Shown here: positions 51,198-61,543 of the stretch, piece by piece | Layout of the letters: each line of letters begins with the position of its first letter | How positions within the stretch are numbered: position 1 is the first letter of the stretch | Source of the DNA: Caloramator mitchellensis | Lineage (GTDB): Bacteria; Bacillota; Clostridia; Clostridiales; Caloramatoraceae | Direction of reading: 5' to 3' | DNA length: 64,000 bases | Assembly (NCBI RefSeq): GCF_001440545.1 | Contig: NZ_LKHP01000007.1 | Coordinates: forward strand, 54,030-118,029 | Notes under the pieces: generated by a model | What the model was told of the DNA's origin: nothing | Seen by the model: the letters and a program-made list of their open reading frames with translations, nothing else | Databases searched by the model: none | Translations under genes and position numbers: made by a program

Positions 51198-52982
51198 TTA
51201 AACATTTATTTTTATTGTTATTTCATCTCCATCGTTTATCTTATCTGTAAATGCAGCATTCTGACCATTTAAGAGCATCTTTATATTCTTTGCATTTTTA
51301 TAATCTAAATCGATATAGTTAAATATATCAACAAATATATACCCCTCTAATTTATCTTCAAGCTTAATAATATCACCATTTACACTAATGTTTATGTATT
51401 TTTTCTCTACTTTTTCAACAGTTTCTTCACTTTCTCTTATTATTTCAACCTCGTCCCCGTCCTTTATTTCATAATCTAAATCCTCGGGCCTTCCATTTAC
51501 CTTAGCAATTTCCCCATCCATTAACAAATCGCCTAATTTAACCTTCGCATCCCTTCCATCTACTGCTGGATTGAAAAATATCTCATCTCCATCGTTTATA
51601 ACATCCATCAAGTGCGCATCTTTACCGTTTTGTATTATCATGCATGGTCTTGAACTCTCTCCATAAACCCTTCTTAGTTCACCGTTAACTCTAAAGGATA
51701 AACTTTTTCCACTTCTACCTATGAGCTGACTTGGTTTAAAACCTGCAAGCGCAAGCGCATCGCTAATCCTCTGGTTTCCAGAATTATAAAGTTTAATCTT
51801 TTTTCCATTGACAAAAACGCCCATGAATGTCTTAGAAAGGTTAGCATTATTAAGGGCTATACCTATTGGAGTTACGCATTCAGGGCCCTTAAGTTTTTCA
51901 CCTGCGTAAATGACATTTTTAATTGCCTCAATTCCTCTCACTGCTACCCTGTCCTCAGGTAGGTTTAGCATTTTTGATATATGTTTTGAAAGGCTCAATG
52001 ACTGGCTGCCTCCACCAACTAAAAATATTGCATTTGGCGATTTTCCATTGAGCTCAATTATTTTACCCGAAATTAAACTTGCCATATTTTCAACTACTGG
52101 TTCAATAACCATTTTAATTTCATCCAAATTAACAGTCTTTTTATTGCCTAAAACATCAACATATTTCAAAGTCTTTTTCTTTGAATTCAAATTTAGCTTA
52201 ATCATCTCCGCAGTATTAAAATCCACAACTAAATGGTGGCATATAGCCTCAGTAACTTCATCTCCAGCAAATGGAACCATTCCATATGCAACAACTGTGC
52301 CTTCCTTTGTTATTGCAATATCCGATGTGCCTGCACCAATATCTACAAGAGCAAGGTTCAAAAGCCTCAAATCCTTTGGAATAACCGCATTCAATGCAGC
52401 TATCGGTTCTAATGTAAGGCTTTCAACTTCCATATTGCATTTTTCAATAACTGAATATAAGCTATCTACCACGGTCTGTGGCAAAAATGTTGCAAGTATC
52501 TCAACTGCCGCTTTGTTACCCTTATGCCCCTCAAGTGAAGTTATAACATAATCATTTAAAAGATATCCAACTATGCTATAACCAACGCAATAAAATGCTT
52601 CGTCCTTATTTCCATCGTCTATATTAGAATACGCAATTTGAAGTGCCTGCATCTTAAGTCCTTTAATAATGTCATCATCTATTATTACAGAGTTTTCAAA
52701 GCTCAATTCAGCCCTTGCCCTGTTTGTCTTTAATATTCTGCCTGCAGCTGCTATCGAAACCCTATCAAATTTTACTCCTAACCTAGACTCTATATTTTTC
52801 TTAACATCTAAAACAACCTCAGAAACAGCCGAAATGTCGTGAACTTGCCCGTCAAGCATAGCTCTTTTTCTATGCTCTATTATCTCCTCATCAATTATTT
52901 TAATCTTATCCCCTTCAAAAGTGTACGCCACACCTACTACTGTTCTTGTTCCAATATCCAAAGCAAATTTTAAATTATTCAC
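51198..52982 (-). CDS. FtsA/PilM-like actin-fold ATPase with beta-grasp-like C-terminal repeats
   Basis: The 594-aa protein starts at GTG 52982. It has an actin-like ATPase core (about 1-375) with phosphate-1 motif FALDIGTRTVVGVAY, phosphate-2 motif LALVDIGAGTSDIAI and adenosine motif IFLVGGGSQS. This is the pattern of FtsA-related proteins. The rest (about 390-594) contains three similar segments ending in DGDEIFF, DGDEVEI and DGDEITI, which look like beta-grasp modules. A scaffold role at the membrane or division site is inferred. Its gene follows an unknown 779-aa gene by 10 bp. Confidence 0.8.
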   Translation of the reverse strand: MNNLKFALDIGTRTVVGVAYTFEGDKIKIIDEEIIEHRKRAMLDGQVHDISAVSEVVLDVKKNIESRLGVKFDRVSIAAAGRILKTNRARAELSFENSVIIDDDIIKGLKMQALQIAYSNIDDGNKDEAFYCVGYSIVGYLLNDYVITSLEGHKGNKAAVEILATFLPQTVVDSLYSVIEKCNMEVESLTLEPIAALNAVIPKDLRLLNLALVDIGAGTSDIAITKEGTVVAYGMVPFAGDEVTEAICHHLVVDFNTAEMIKLNLNSKKKTLKYVDVLGNKKTVNLDEIKMVIEPVVENMASLISGKIIELNGKSPNAIFLVGGGSQSLSLSKHISKMLNLPEDRVAVRGIEAIKNVIYAGEKLKGPECVTPIGIALNNANLSKTFMGVFVNGKKIKLYNSGNQRISDALALAGFKPSQLIGRSGKSLSFRVNGELRRVYGESSRPCMIIQNGKDAHLMDVINDGDEIFFNPAVDGRDAKVKLGDLLMDGEIAKVNGRPEDLDYEIKDGDEVEIIRESEETVEKVEKKYINISVNGDIIKLEDKLEGYIFVDIFNYIDLDYKNAKNIKMLLNGQNAAFTDKINDGDEITIKINV

Positions 52983-52992
52983 AAAATCCCCC

Positions 52993-55332
52993 CTATTCCT
53001 TCAAAATTCCTTCGTATATCTGCTGCCACATGATAGGAACTGAAAGCCTATTGTTATCAAATTCATTTACTAAATCTATATTAAACTTTTCGATTGAAAT
53101 ATTTTTATTTTGTTTAAACCTTTCAACAAGGAATTTGTTTATCTCCTCTGTCTTAGTCTCTTCGCCATAAAGCCTGTATTTAGGTTCAACATAAAAGTAA
53201 AAATAAACTAAGAATGTAAGTAGTATATTATATCCTCTTTCCATATCTTCGTTAATAAGCCTAAACAAGTTATCGATATAAAATTTATAGAAATTCAAAT
53301 CATCCTCGGGATTATAAAAATAAACCATTTTTTTGTGGTCCTCAACATCCCTTATAAGTCTTATTATGTTTGGAAATGTCCAACTTATAAAATTTACATA
53401 TTTGTATCCTCCAAGAATACTTGCCCTCCCCTTTGTCTGCAGCAATTCATCTATAAATAATTTTTTATACTTGTTCTCTTCTAAGAATAAAGCCAAATCA
53501 ATCAAAGCAATAATATCATTGTTAGTTTCAATTCTTCTTATTTTTTTAATTAACTTTATCCATTTAATTATATCCTTATATTCCTCTTTGTATTTAAAGT
53601 CAAATCCTTTTTCAAAACAGTTTATTAATATCCTTGCAGCATCATCGCTTAAAATCATCTTCTCATTTATTATTTTGATAATAATTTTAACTGATTCATC
53701 GAATATTTCTTCATCCTTTAGAGATAACAAATACTCCTTAAGCGCCTTATCAAAATATTCTTTGTAATAATCTTCAAATCTTTCAAATACATTTTTTAAA
53801 TACTCTTCAAAGAATGTCTTTTTGTCCTCAGCCCTATCCAGCCTTATTTTATACTCTTCAAACAAAAACCTTTTATTACTCTTTTTTATATTTTTTCTTA
53901 TCTCATACTGATTAAATTCATCGCAGTTATCAAGCGCCTCAGTTAAATATTCGAATAACTTCAGCTCCTTTTCGTAGGAATCTATCTTATCAGCTATCAT
54001 AAATAGAATTTTAACGAAGAATTCAATGCTTTTTGATGCCATTAGCAATATATCTTTAAAGTAGCTGAACTCTAACATGATAATATCAATAATCATTTCG
54101 AAAAGTAAATTCAAATTCTCTATTTTCTGTGATTGGCTAAATGTATAATCAAGCTCAATAAGCGATTTTAAAACTATATAACTATAATAATATGCCAACT
54201 TGGAAAGTTTATTGTTGTTTAAAATAGCAATTATATATTTAACCCTTTCTTCTTTAATTTGACTTCTCATTAATGTTAAATTGTGATGTTTAATCTCCTC
54301 CGACAATTTAATATATACATCAAGAACGGATTGTATTTCATCAGTTTTAAGAATCATGTCATCAAAAAGCACATTCATAATTTCCGTGCATCTATTAATC
54401 ACAAATGAATTTGATAAATAAATTTTCTTCAATAAATCAACAACTATTTGTAAATCATTAATATTTAGCTTTGTTATAAGCAATTCGAAATTAGGCTCTA
54501 TCTTCTTAAAAATCTCGTTTATTCTATCATCGCTTAAATTTGAAACTGCGTAATCAGCTATTTCATCAAATGTTTGTCTGTCAATATCCTTAAGTTCCAC
54601 ATCCAGTATTTTATAAACCCAGTATAATTTGTCTATATCCTCCCCTATTTTTTCTACTCCAAAATCATCTAAAAAAGCATGAAAGGATAAAATATGATTG
54701 TAATTATACAGATATCCCATTTCAAGTATCTTTGTAAATTCAAATACACTGTTAAAAGACATTGTAAAACCTGGGGTATTTTTATTCAAAAACTTAATAT
54801 CAAATTCAATGTTCAAGAATTCATCTGTTGTAAAAGTAATATTTTTTGCCATTCTTATAGGATAAGCCATATATATAACACTTAACCAGTTTAATACTTC
54901 TTCATCCGATATAAATACTTTCTTTCCCTTAATCAATAGTGAAATCATTCCATATATTTCACTATGATTTTTGGCAAATTCCATTACCCTTGTAATATCT
55001 GGCCCCTTTATCTGCACCTCAGCAAAATCGCTAAATTTTAATTCAGCATCTATCAATTGAAATGGATAAAATATAATTTCATCAAAAATCAGACATTCTA
55101 CAAAATAGTCCGCATTATTACCTTCTTCCGATTTAGCCTTTACAAAGCAAAATCTTCCTGATTGAAGTTTAAAGTATGAATAGCTAAAAAAAGATTTATC
55201 AACATCCCTTTTAAACAAATCTATTAGTTCATCAATCTCTGTCCTTTGTAAATTTACAGAAGTTTTAACAGCTTGAAATCTATTTATAAAAAGCATTTTG
55301 TTATATTTCAATATAGCATAATCAGCCCTCAT
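52993..55332 (-). CDS. Large mostly helical protein of 779 aa, unknown
   Basis: The ATG at 55332 has GGGGG 6 nt upstream. The N-terminal part (about 1-110) is mixed alpha/beta (YFVECLIFDEIIFYPFQLID); the rest is long, charged and helical with many Leu/Ile/Tyr residues. No membrane segment or catalytic motif is seen. Only 10 bp separate it from the FtsA-like gene, so the proteins are probably partners. I do not recognise the family. Confidence 0.75.
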   Translation of the reverse strand: MRADYAILKYNKMLFINRFQAVKTSVNLQRTEIDELIDLFKRDVDKSFFSYSYFKLQSGRFCFVKAKSEEGNNADYFVECLIFDEIIFYPFQLIDAELKFSDFAEVQIKGPDITRVMEFAKNHSEIYGMISLLIKGKKVFISDEEVLNWLSVIYMAYPIRMAKNITFTTDEFLNIEFDIKFLNKNTPGFTMSFNSVFEFTKILEMGYLYNYNHILSFHAFLDDFGVEKIGEDIDKLYWVYKILDVELKDIDRQTFDEIADYAVSNLSDDRINEIFKKIEPNFELLITKLNINDLQIVVDLLKKIYLSNSFVINRCTEIMNVLFDDMILKTDEIQSVLDVYIKLSEEIKHHNLTLMRSQIKEERVKYIIAILNNNKLSKLAYYYSYIVLKSLIELDYTFSQSQKIENLNLLFEMIIDIIMLEFSYFKDILLMASKSIEFFVKILFMIADKIDSYEKELKLFEYLTEALDNCDEFNQYEIRKNIKKSNKRFLFEEYKIRLDRAEDKKTFFEEYLKNVFERFEDYYKEYFDKALKEYLLSLKDEEIFDESVKIIIKIINEKMILSDDAARILINCFEKGFDFKYKEEYKDIIKWIKLIKKIRRIETNNDIIALIDLALFLEENKYKKLFIDELLQTKGRASILGGYKYVNFISWTFPNIIRLIRDVEDHKKMVYFYNPEDDLNFYKFYIDNLFRLINEDMERGYNILLTFLVYFYFYVEPKYRLYGEETKTEEINKFLVERFKQNKNISIEKFNIDLVNEFDNNRLSVPIMWQQIYEGILKE

Positions 55333-55464
55333 CAAAATCCCCCTTAAAACCCTTTCTATGTTTATTATATATTAAATATTAAAAACTTTAAAATATAAAT
55401 TATTAGGAATTGTAATTCACATGTAGTGCAAAAATATTATTGAATATGTTTGTGAGGTGGTTAG

Positions 55465-56535
<1,071 letters not shown>

Positions 56536-56544
56536 TCCCCAGAA

Positions 56545-56578
56545 AACAAAAAAGCTGCTATAATTAGCAGCTTTTCAT
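56545..56578 (+). terminator. Terminator after mnmA
   Basis: AAAAGCTGCTA and TAGCAGCTTTT form an 11-bp stem with a TAAT loop (56550-56575). Confidence 0.85.
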
Positions 56579-56587
56579 CTTTATGTA

Positions 56588-56758
56588 TTATTCTTGAACA
56601 GGAGCTCCTACTGGGCAAACACTAGCGCAAGTTCCGCAGTCTATGCATGCAGCAGCGTCAACAACATATATTGTGTCTCCTTGGCTTATGCATGAAACTG
56701 GGCAATCTGCAGCACATGCTCCACAGCTAATGCAAGTATCTAATATTTTGTATGCCAT
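56588..56758 (-). CDS. 2[4Fe-4S] clostridial ferredoxin, 56 aa
   Basis: The 56-aa protein has two full cluster motifs, CISCGACAADCP and CIDCGTCASVCP, each followed by the expected Pro. Length and symmetry match classic clostridial ferredoxins, the low-potential carriers for anaerobic redox enzymes. GGGGGTG lies before the ATG at 56758. It is a single gene between mnmA and ricT. Confidence 0.95.
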   Translation of the reverse strand: MAYKILDTCISCGACAADCPVSCISQGDTIYVVDAAACIDCGTCASVCPVGAPVQE

Positions 56759-56849
56759 ATTTTTCACCCCCTATCACCTTTCAAATATATTTTATCACAA
56801 TTACATTAAAAGTCAATTAGGAAGCCCAATACCTGAGCTTCCTAAAATT

Positions 56850-57749
56850 CTATTCTTCTAAAAGAGTTTCGATATCCTCATCTATCTTTTCAATTTCTTG
56901 CTTTAATTCGTCTTCTGAAATTTCAATATGTTCATAGTCTCCCTTTATAAGTTCAACATCATGAATTGAAAATACCTTTAATTCTACTTCAGCATCTTTA
57001 ACAATCTTAACCTTTACATTTTCATGAATCAAGCTGTTTTCAATCACCTCACCTTCACCCTCGGGTGTTTTAACAATAGAACCAACAGTTGGTGTCTTTC
57101 TTCTTATATCCTCATATGTCTGCTGCTCGTAGTTCAAGCAGCACATCAGTCTACCGCAAACGCCTGATATTTTTGTAGGATTCAGTGAAAGATTTTGCTC
57201 CTTTGCCATCTTAATGGATACTGGCTCAAATTCGCCAAGGAAGTGAGAACAGCACATTGGTCTTCCACATGGTCCTAGTCCTCCTACCATCTTTGCCTGG
57301 TCTCTAACACCTATTTGCCTTAATTCAATTCTTGTTCTAAAAATAGCTGCTAAATCCTTTACAAGTTCCCTGAAATCCACTCTTCCGTCTGCAACAAAGT
57401 AAAAAATAACTTTGTTATTGTCAAATGTATATTCTACATCAATTAATTTCATTGGAAGTTGGTGTTCTTCAATTTTTTTAATACATACATCAAATGCTGT
57501 TTCTTCCTTAGCTTTATTTTCTAGATTCTTCATCTTATCGTCTGCATCTGCAATTCTTATAACCTTTTTTAGTGGTGCCACTATATCTTCTTCGAAAACC
57601 TCTCTTTTTCCTATAACCACTTCTCCATATTCAAGTCCTCTCGCAGTTTCTACTATTACGTGGTCTCCTGCTTTTATATCAAACATATCAGGGTCGAAAT
57701 AATATATCTTCCCTGCTTTTTTAAATCTTACTCCAACAACTGTTACCAT
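56850..57749 (-). CDS. ricT: RicT/YaaT (PSP1 domain), Y-complex component
   Basis: The 299-aa protein has the PSP1 domain with two Cys clusters, CGRPMCCSHFLGEF and CGRLMCCLNYE. In Bacillus RicT joins RicA and RicF in an Fe-S-containing complex that affects RNase Y cleavage, sporulation and biofilm formation. AGGAGG lies before the ATG. It follows holB directly (1-bp gap), as in many Firmicutes. The C-terminal tail is acidic. Confidence 0.93.
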   Translation of the reverse strand: MVTVVGVRFKKAGKIYYFDPDMFDIKAGDHVIVETARGLEYGEVVIGKREVFEEDIVAPLKKVIRIADADDKMKNLENKAKEETAFDVCIKKIEEHQLPMKLIDVEYTFDNNKVIFYFVADGRVDFRELVKDLAAIFRTRIELRQIGVRDQAKMVGGLGPCGRPMCCSHFLGEFEPVSIKMAKEQNLSLNPTKISGVCGRLMCCLNYEQQTYEDIRRKTPTVGSIVKTPEGEGEVIENSLIHENVKVKIVKDAEVELKVFSIHDVELIKGDYEHIEISEDELKQEIEKIDEDIETLLEE

Positions 57750-57750
57750 A

Positions 57751-58713
57751 CTAATCCTCCTGTATATTTAAAAGCATTACTTCAAACGTAAGCTGAAAAT
57801 TAGCATTGAAGTTTAACTGCTTCTTGGCTTCACTTATATTATCTATTATTTTATATATTTTATTTAACGATAATAATTTACTTTCATTAATAATGATATC
57901 AGAATAATCCTCATTAATCAAAACTTCTTTATTGAGCATTATTTTATACATCAATATATCCCTATACCAATAGGCTAATATATCAAGTATATCCACAATA
58001 CTGTCTTTTTTGTCCACAAAAAAGTTGACAAGCTCTAATAATTCGTATCCATCATATTTATGCATTTTTGTTGCGATATCAATGGTTTGCTCTCTTAGTT
58101 CAACATAATCCTTGTTTAAAAATTTAAAAGCGTTACCTAATATGCCATCGCTAAGCTTTGAGATCGCCCTTGCTTTGACCTCGTTTACACCTTTTCTAAT
58201 AAGGTATTTTTCTATATCTTCATTTTGTGCTCTTTGCAAAGTAAAAATCTGGCATCTTGATATTATTGTTTCTAAAACAGTATTCAAATGATTTGCGGTT
58301 AAAATAATTATTGTATCATCCGACGGCTCCTCAAGCGTTTTAAGAAATTTGTTTTGAGCCTCTACTCTCATATTTTCAATGTTTTCTATTATAACAACCT
58401 TTTTATCGCCTTCGTAGGGTTTTACATTTATTCTATCTATTATCTCCTCTATATCCTTAACAAGTATAGTATCATTGCCTTTAGAAAACAAAATAAGGTC
58501 CGGATGATTATTGCTCTCTATTTTTTTGCAGGATGAACATATTCCGCATGCCCTGTTTTCTCTGCAAAGAATAATCCCTGCCATAAAAAGAGCAAAATCC
58601 CTCTTGCCTATTCCGTCAGGCCCCTTTAAAAGATATGAGTTAACAAGCCTGCCATCTTTATATATCTTATAAAATATATCTGCTAATCTCTGTTGCCCAA
58701 CAACCTCAAGCAA
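57751..58713 (-). CDS. holB: DNA polymerase III delta' subunit
   Basis: The start is placed at TTG 58713 with AGGAG 8 nt upstream; the GTG at 58722 lies within that signal. The 320-aa protein has a P-loop-like motif GPDGIGKR, a four-Cys zinc module (CRENRACGICSSC) and the ISRCQIF sensor (SRC) motif of clamp-loader subunits. It is part of the replication clamp loader. The changed P-loop (Lys-Arg in place of Lys-Thr) suggests weak or absent ATP hydrolysis, as in other delta' proteins. Confidence 0.92.
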   Translation of the reverse strand: MLEVVGQQRLADIFYKIYKDGRLVNSYLLKGPDGIGKRDFALFMAGIILCRENRACGICSSCKKIESNNHPDLILFSKGNDTILVKDIEEIIDRINVKPYEGDKKVVIIENIENMRVEAQNKFLKTLEEPSDDTIIILTANHLNTVLETIISRCQIFTLQRAQNEDIEKYLIRKGVNEVKARAISKLSDGILGNAFKFLNKDYVELREQTIDIATKMHKYDGYELLELVNFFVDKKDSIVDILDILAYWYRDILMYKIMLNKEVLINEDYSDIIINESKLLSLNKIYKIIDNISEAKKQLNFNANFQLTFEVMLLNIQED

Positions 58714-58724
58714 AATAATCACTC

Positions 58725-59054
58725 CTAAACCTTTTCAAACCTATCCACATCAAGCACAAATACTGTTGCTCCTCCAATCGTAATTTCCATTGGAGATGGA
58801 ACATAAACCCCCGTTGTTCCCATCATAGGTGAAGGTGCTGAAATAACTGTTTTTCTTGTCTTGCAAACATTCCTTATTATCTCTAACACATCCTCAACCT
58901 TTTCCTTCTCAACGCCTATCATTAGCGTAGTATTACCCGCCTTCAAAAATCCGCCTGTAGTCGCAAGCTTAGTAACCTGGAATCCTTTATCATTAAGATT
59001 ATCTATAACCTCATAAGCATCCTCATCGTGGACAATAGCAATAACAAGTTTCAT
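58725..59054 (-). CDS. darA: Cyclic-di-AMP receptor, PII-like
   Basis: The start at ATG 59054 has GGGGTGG upstream; the frame opens at 59063. The 109-aa protein has the PII-like fold with the c-di-AMP loops LATTGGFLKAGNTT (about 30-43) and IGGATVFVLDV near the end. DarA binds c-di-AMP; its downstream target is not known. Order tmk-darA-holB matches Bacillus, except that yaaR is absent between darA and holB here. Confidence 0.93.
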   Translation of the reverse strand: MKLVIAIVHDEDAYEVIDNLNDKGFQVTKLATTGGFLKAGNTTLMIGVEKEKVEDVLEIIRNVCKTRKTVISAPSPMMGTTGVYVPSPMEITIGGATVFVLDVDRFEKV

Positions 59055-59153
59055 ACAAACCACCCCTTGTGATTATCTTTAATTAATTATACCCCTAATA
59101 AATAAAAAAATAAATTAAAATATTTTGATATGTTTTTACAAATTTCAATAATT

Positions 59154-59825
59154 TCATATTATAGTGATAATAGCTTTATATATGTCATCATGAATCTCAT
59201 CGATACTCCTTATAATGCCTTGATTTACACAATCAACCTTTGCCCAGCCATACCTTTCTGCACAGTAAATTGCATTTCTATATGAATTTTCGATATAATC
59301 CTTATTCTTTTCATGTATATCTTTATCCTTATCTCCCGTAAACTTATTTTTTCTATCCTCCATAAGTTTAAAACTATACTCAGGTGGCATATTCAAAAAC
59401 AAAACTAAATCCGGCATAGGGAGTTTAAACTTGTTATACTCTAAATCATATATCCAATCTAAAAAACTATTCTTTTCATCTAAATCCTTGATCTTTGCAG
59501 CCTGATGAACCATATTAGATGTGGTATATCTATCGGCAATAATAATTCCACCTTCATTGTAAAAATTTTCCCACTCCATCTTAAAACTTGCAAACCTGTC
59601 TACCGCATAAAATGCCGATGCTGCAAAATAATTTACATCCTCAGGATTCTCACCAAACTCACCATTCAAATACATCTTTATAAGAGCGCTTGACTCACTC
59701 TTATAATTTGGAAACTCCACCTTTCTTACCTTATATCCTTCCTTTTCTAACCTTGCAACTAATTTCTGGCTTTGTGTTGCCTTCCCGCTTCCATCCGTTC
59801 CATCTATTATTATAAGCTTCCCCAT
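59154..59825 (-). CDS. tmk: Thymidylate kinase
   Basis: The 223-aa enzyme phosphorylates dTMP to dTDP. The P-loop reads GTDGSGKA (residues 9-16), with Ala where Ser or Thr is usual. The dTMP-binding segments (EFPNYKSESS, ADRYTTSNMVHQ) and a lid region (LMEDRKNKFTGDKDKD) are present. The gene lies between a lysine/ornithine-type decarboxylase gene and darA, as in Bacillus. GGGAGG precedes the ATG. Confidence 0.9.
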   Translation of the reverse strand: MGKLIIIDGTDGSGKATQSQKLVARLEKEGYKVRKVEFPNYKSESSALIKMYLNGEFGENPEDVNYFAASAFYAVDRFASFKMEWENFYNEGGIIIADRYTTSNMVHQAAKIKDLDEKNSFLDWIYDLEYNKFKLPMPDLVLFLNMPPEYSFKLMEDRKNKFTGDKDKDIHEKNKDYIENSYRNAIYCAERYGWAKVDCVNQGIIRSIDEIHDDIYKAIITII

Positions 59826-60009
59826 ACTCTACCTCCCATAAGTGACATTCACTTGATTTCTTGACTTCTTGAATTGTTTGTCAATTCGTCCAAGTAGTTT
59901 ATGCTTCAATTAATCAAAAATCAAAATACTTATTTATCTATGAATCATTAATTTAACGATTAGACTGAATAAATTTTTCTCCTGAAAATCAAGCCCCAGT
60001 CTAACTACC

Positions 60010-61434
60010 CTACAATATATTAATTGTATCACAGCTTGAATCCTCAATTCCAACTATACTTATTCCATTTTCTTTATAAATAGTTATTAGTTCTAAAATA
60101 TCCTTCGTGATAATCTCTCCAGGGACTAATATAGGAACCCCTGGGGGATATGGAATTACGAATTCCCCACTAATGCAGCCGACAGCATTTTCAATTTTTA
60201 CACTCCTCTTTTCTTTATAATACGCTTCCTTTATAGACATTGCCTTTTTGTAATCTATAAAGCCACATTTCATATCGACATTTTTATTAATGCTTCCTTT
60301 ATATTTAACTGCAATATCCTTAAGTGCCATATATATTTTATCATAAAATTCCGCTTTATCAGAGATACTTCCGATGAGAACTATATTGTTTAAGTCTGCC
60401 ATTTCAACTTGAATATTATACTCTTTTCTTAAAATTCCGTCTAAAAATTTTCCACCAAAATATGAGTTGATTACAATCCTCGACCTATCAATATCATGTA
60501 TGTCTGCCTTCCCTATATATTTTTCATCCAGCACTTTAAATTCTTTTAAATCATCTATTCTTTCCTTAAATTTATTTATATTTTCTAAGAGCTCTTCCAT
60601 TAGACCTTCCCCGTGTTTCTCCATAATAAATCTTGCAACATCAACTGAAGCCATAAAAATATATGATGGGCTTGTGCTCTGAAATAACCTTAACATAAAC
60701 TTTATCCCCTCAATTGGAACACCTTTATTAACATTTAATACTGCAGTTTGAGTTAATGACGGCAATGTTTTGTGAAAACTGTTAACTGATACATCTGCTC
60801 CTAATTCCATCGCAGTTTTAGGCATCAATTTACTGAATCCAAAGTGGGCCCCATGTGCTTCATCTACAAGAACATACATCCCATTCTTATGTGCTGCTTC
60901 AATTATTTTTCCCAAATCAGCACAAGTTCCATAGTATGTAGGATATGTTATTACTATTGCCTTTGCATCTTTGTTTTTTTCTATTTTACTGATTATCTCG
61001 TCTATTGATATTGATACAGGTATATTGAATTCATCAATTATAGTTGGATTTATATATTCAACTTCTAAATCACCTAAAAATGCAGCCATGTAGACGGACC
61101 TGTGGCAGTTTCTTTGAATCAATATTTTATCCTTTGGTTTTGTAAGCCCCAATATCATGCTGTAAACGCCTGATGTGCTTCCGTTTACCAAAATAAAGCT
61201 CTCATTAGCACCTAACGCCTTTGCTAATTTTATCTGACCTTCTTTTATCATGGCTTCCGGATTATGTAAATTATCCACCCCTTCAACCTCTGTTAAATCT
61301 ATACTAAACAAATTATCCTTTATTTTTTCTAATTCACTAAATCCCCTTTTATTATTTTTATGCCCTGGCATATGGAACGGTATATTCTCTTCCATTGCAT
61401 AATCTAATAACCCATTTAAGATTGGAGTATCCAT
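60010..61434 (-). CDS. Orn/Lys/Arg decarboxylase family protein (YaaO/SpeA-like)
   Basis: The 474-aa PLP-dependent enzyme has HMPGHKNNKRG at the start, EAHGAHFG and the PLP-binding Lys in SFHKTLPSLTQTA. The C-terminal domain includes CISGEFVIPYPPGVPILVPGE. Its length is that of the short Firmicute form (about 480 aa), which uses arginine, lysine or ornithine; substrate cannot be told. It is the first gene of the decarboxylase-tmk-darA-holB-ricT group. AGGAGG precedes the ATG. Confidence 0.9.
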   Translation of the reverse strand: MDTPILNGLLDYAMEENIPFHMPGHKNNKRGFSELEKIKDNLFSIDLTEVEGVDNLHNPEAMIKEGQIKLAKALGANESFILVNGSTSGVYSMILGLTKPKDKILIQRNCHRSVYMAAFLGDLEVEYINPTIIDEFNIPVSISIDEIISKIEKNKDAKAIVITYPTYYGTCADLGKIIEAAHKNGMYVLVDEAHGAHFGFSKLMPKTAMELGADVSVNSFHKTLPSLTQTAVLNVNKGVPIEGIKFMLRLFQSTSPSYIFMASVDVARFIMEKHGEGLMEELLENINKFKERIDDLKEFKVLDEKYIGKADIHDIDRSRIVINSYFGGKFLDGILRKEYNIQVEMADLNNIVLIGSISDKAEFYDKIYMALKDIAVKYKGSINKNVDMKCGFIDYKKAMSIKEAYYKEKRSVKIENAVGCISGEFVIPYPPGVPILVPGEIITKDILELITIYKENGISIVGIEDSSCDTINIL

Positions 61435-61543
61435 GCCTTCGCCTCCTAAATAATTTTATATCAATAATAATAACATATAAGTTTAACCGCTGTAAGTGAA
61501 TAATATTTTACTTTTATTGAGAAAATATTTACGAGGTGATACT

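Noticed and set aside
51910..52551. 213-codon plus-strand frame inside the FtsA-like gene
   Set aside because: It is antisense to a gene with clear motifs and has no translation signal or recognisable domain.
59944..60002. Inverted repeat TTAGACTG/CAGTCTAA after the decarboxylase gene
   Set aside because: Only 8-bp arms with a loop of about 30 nt and no T-run; likely chance in AT-rich DNA.
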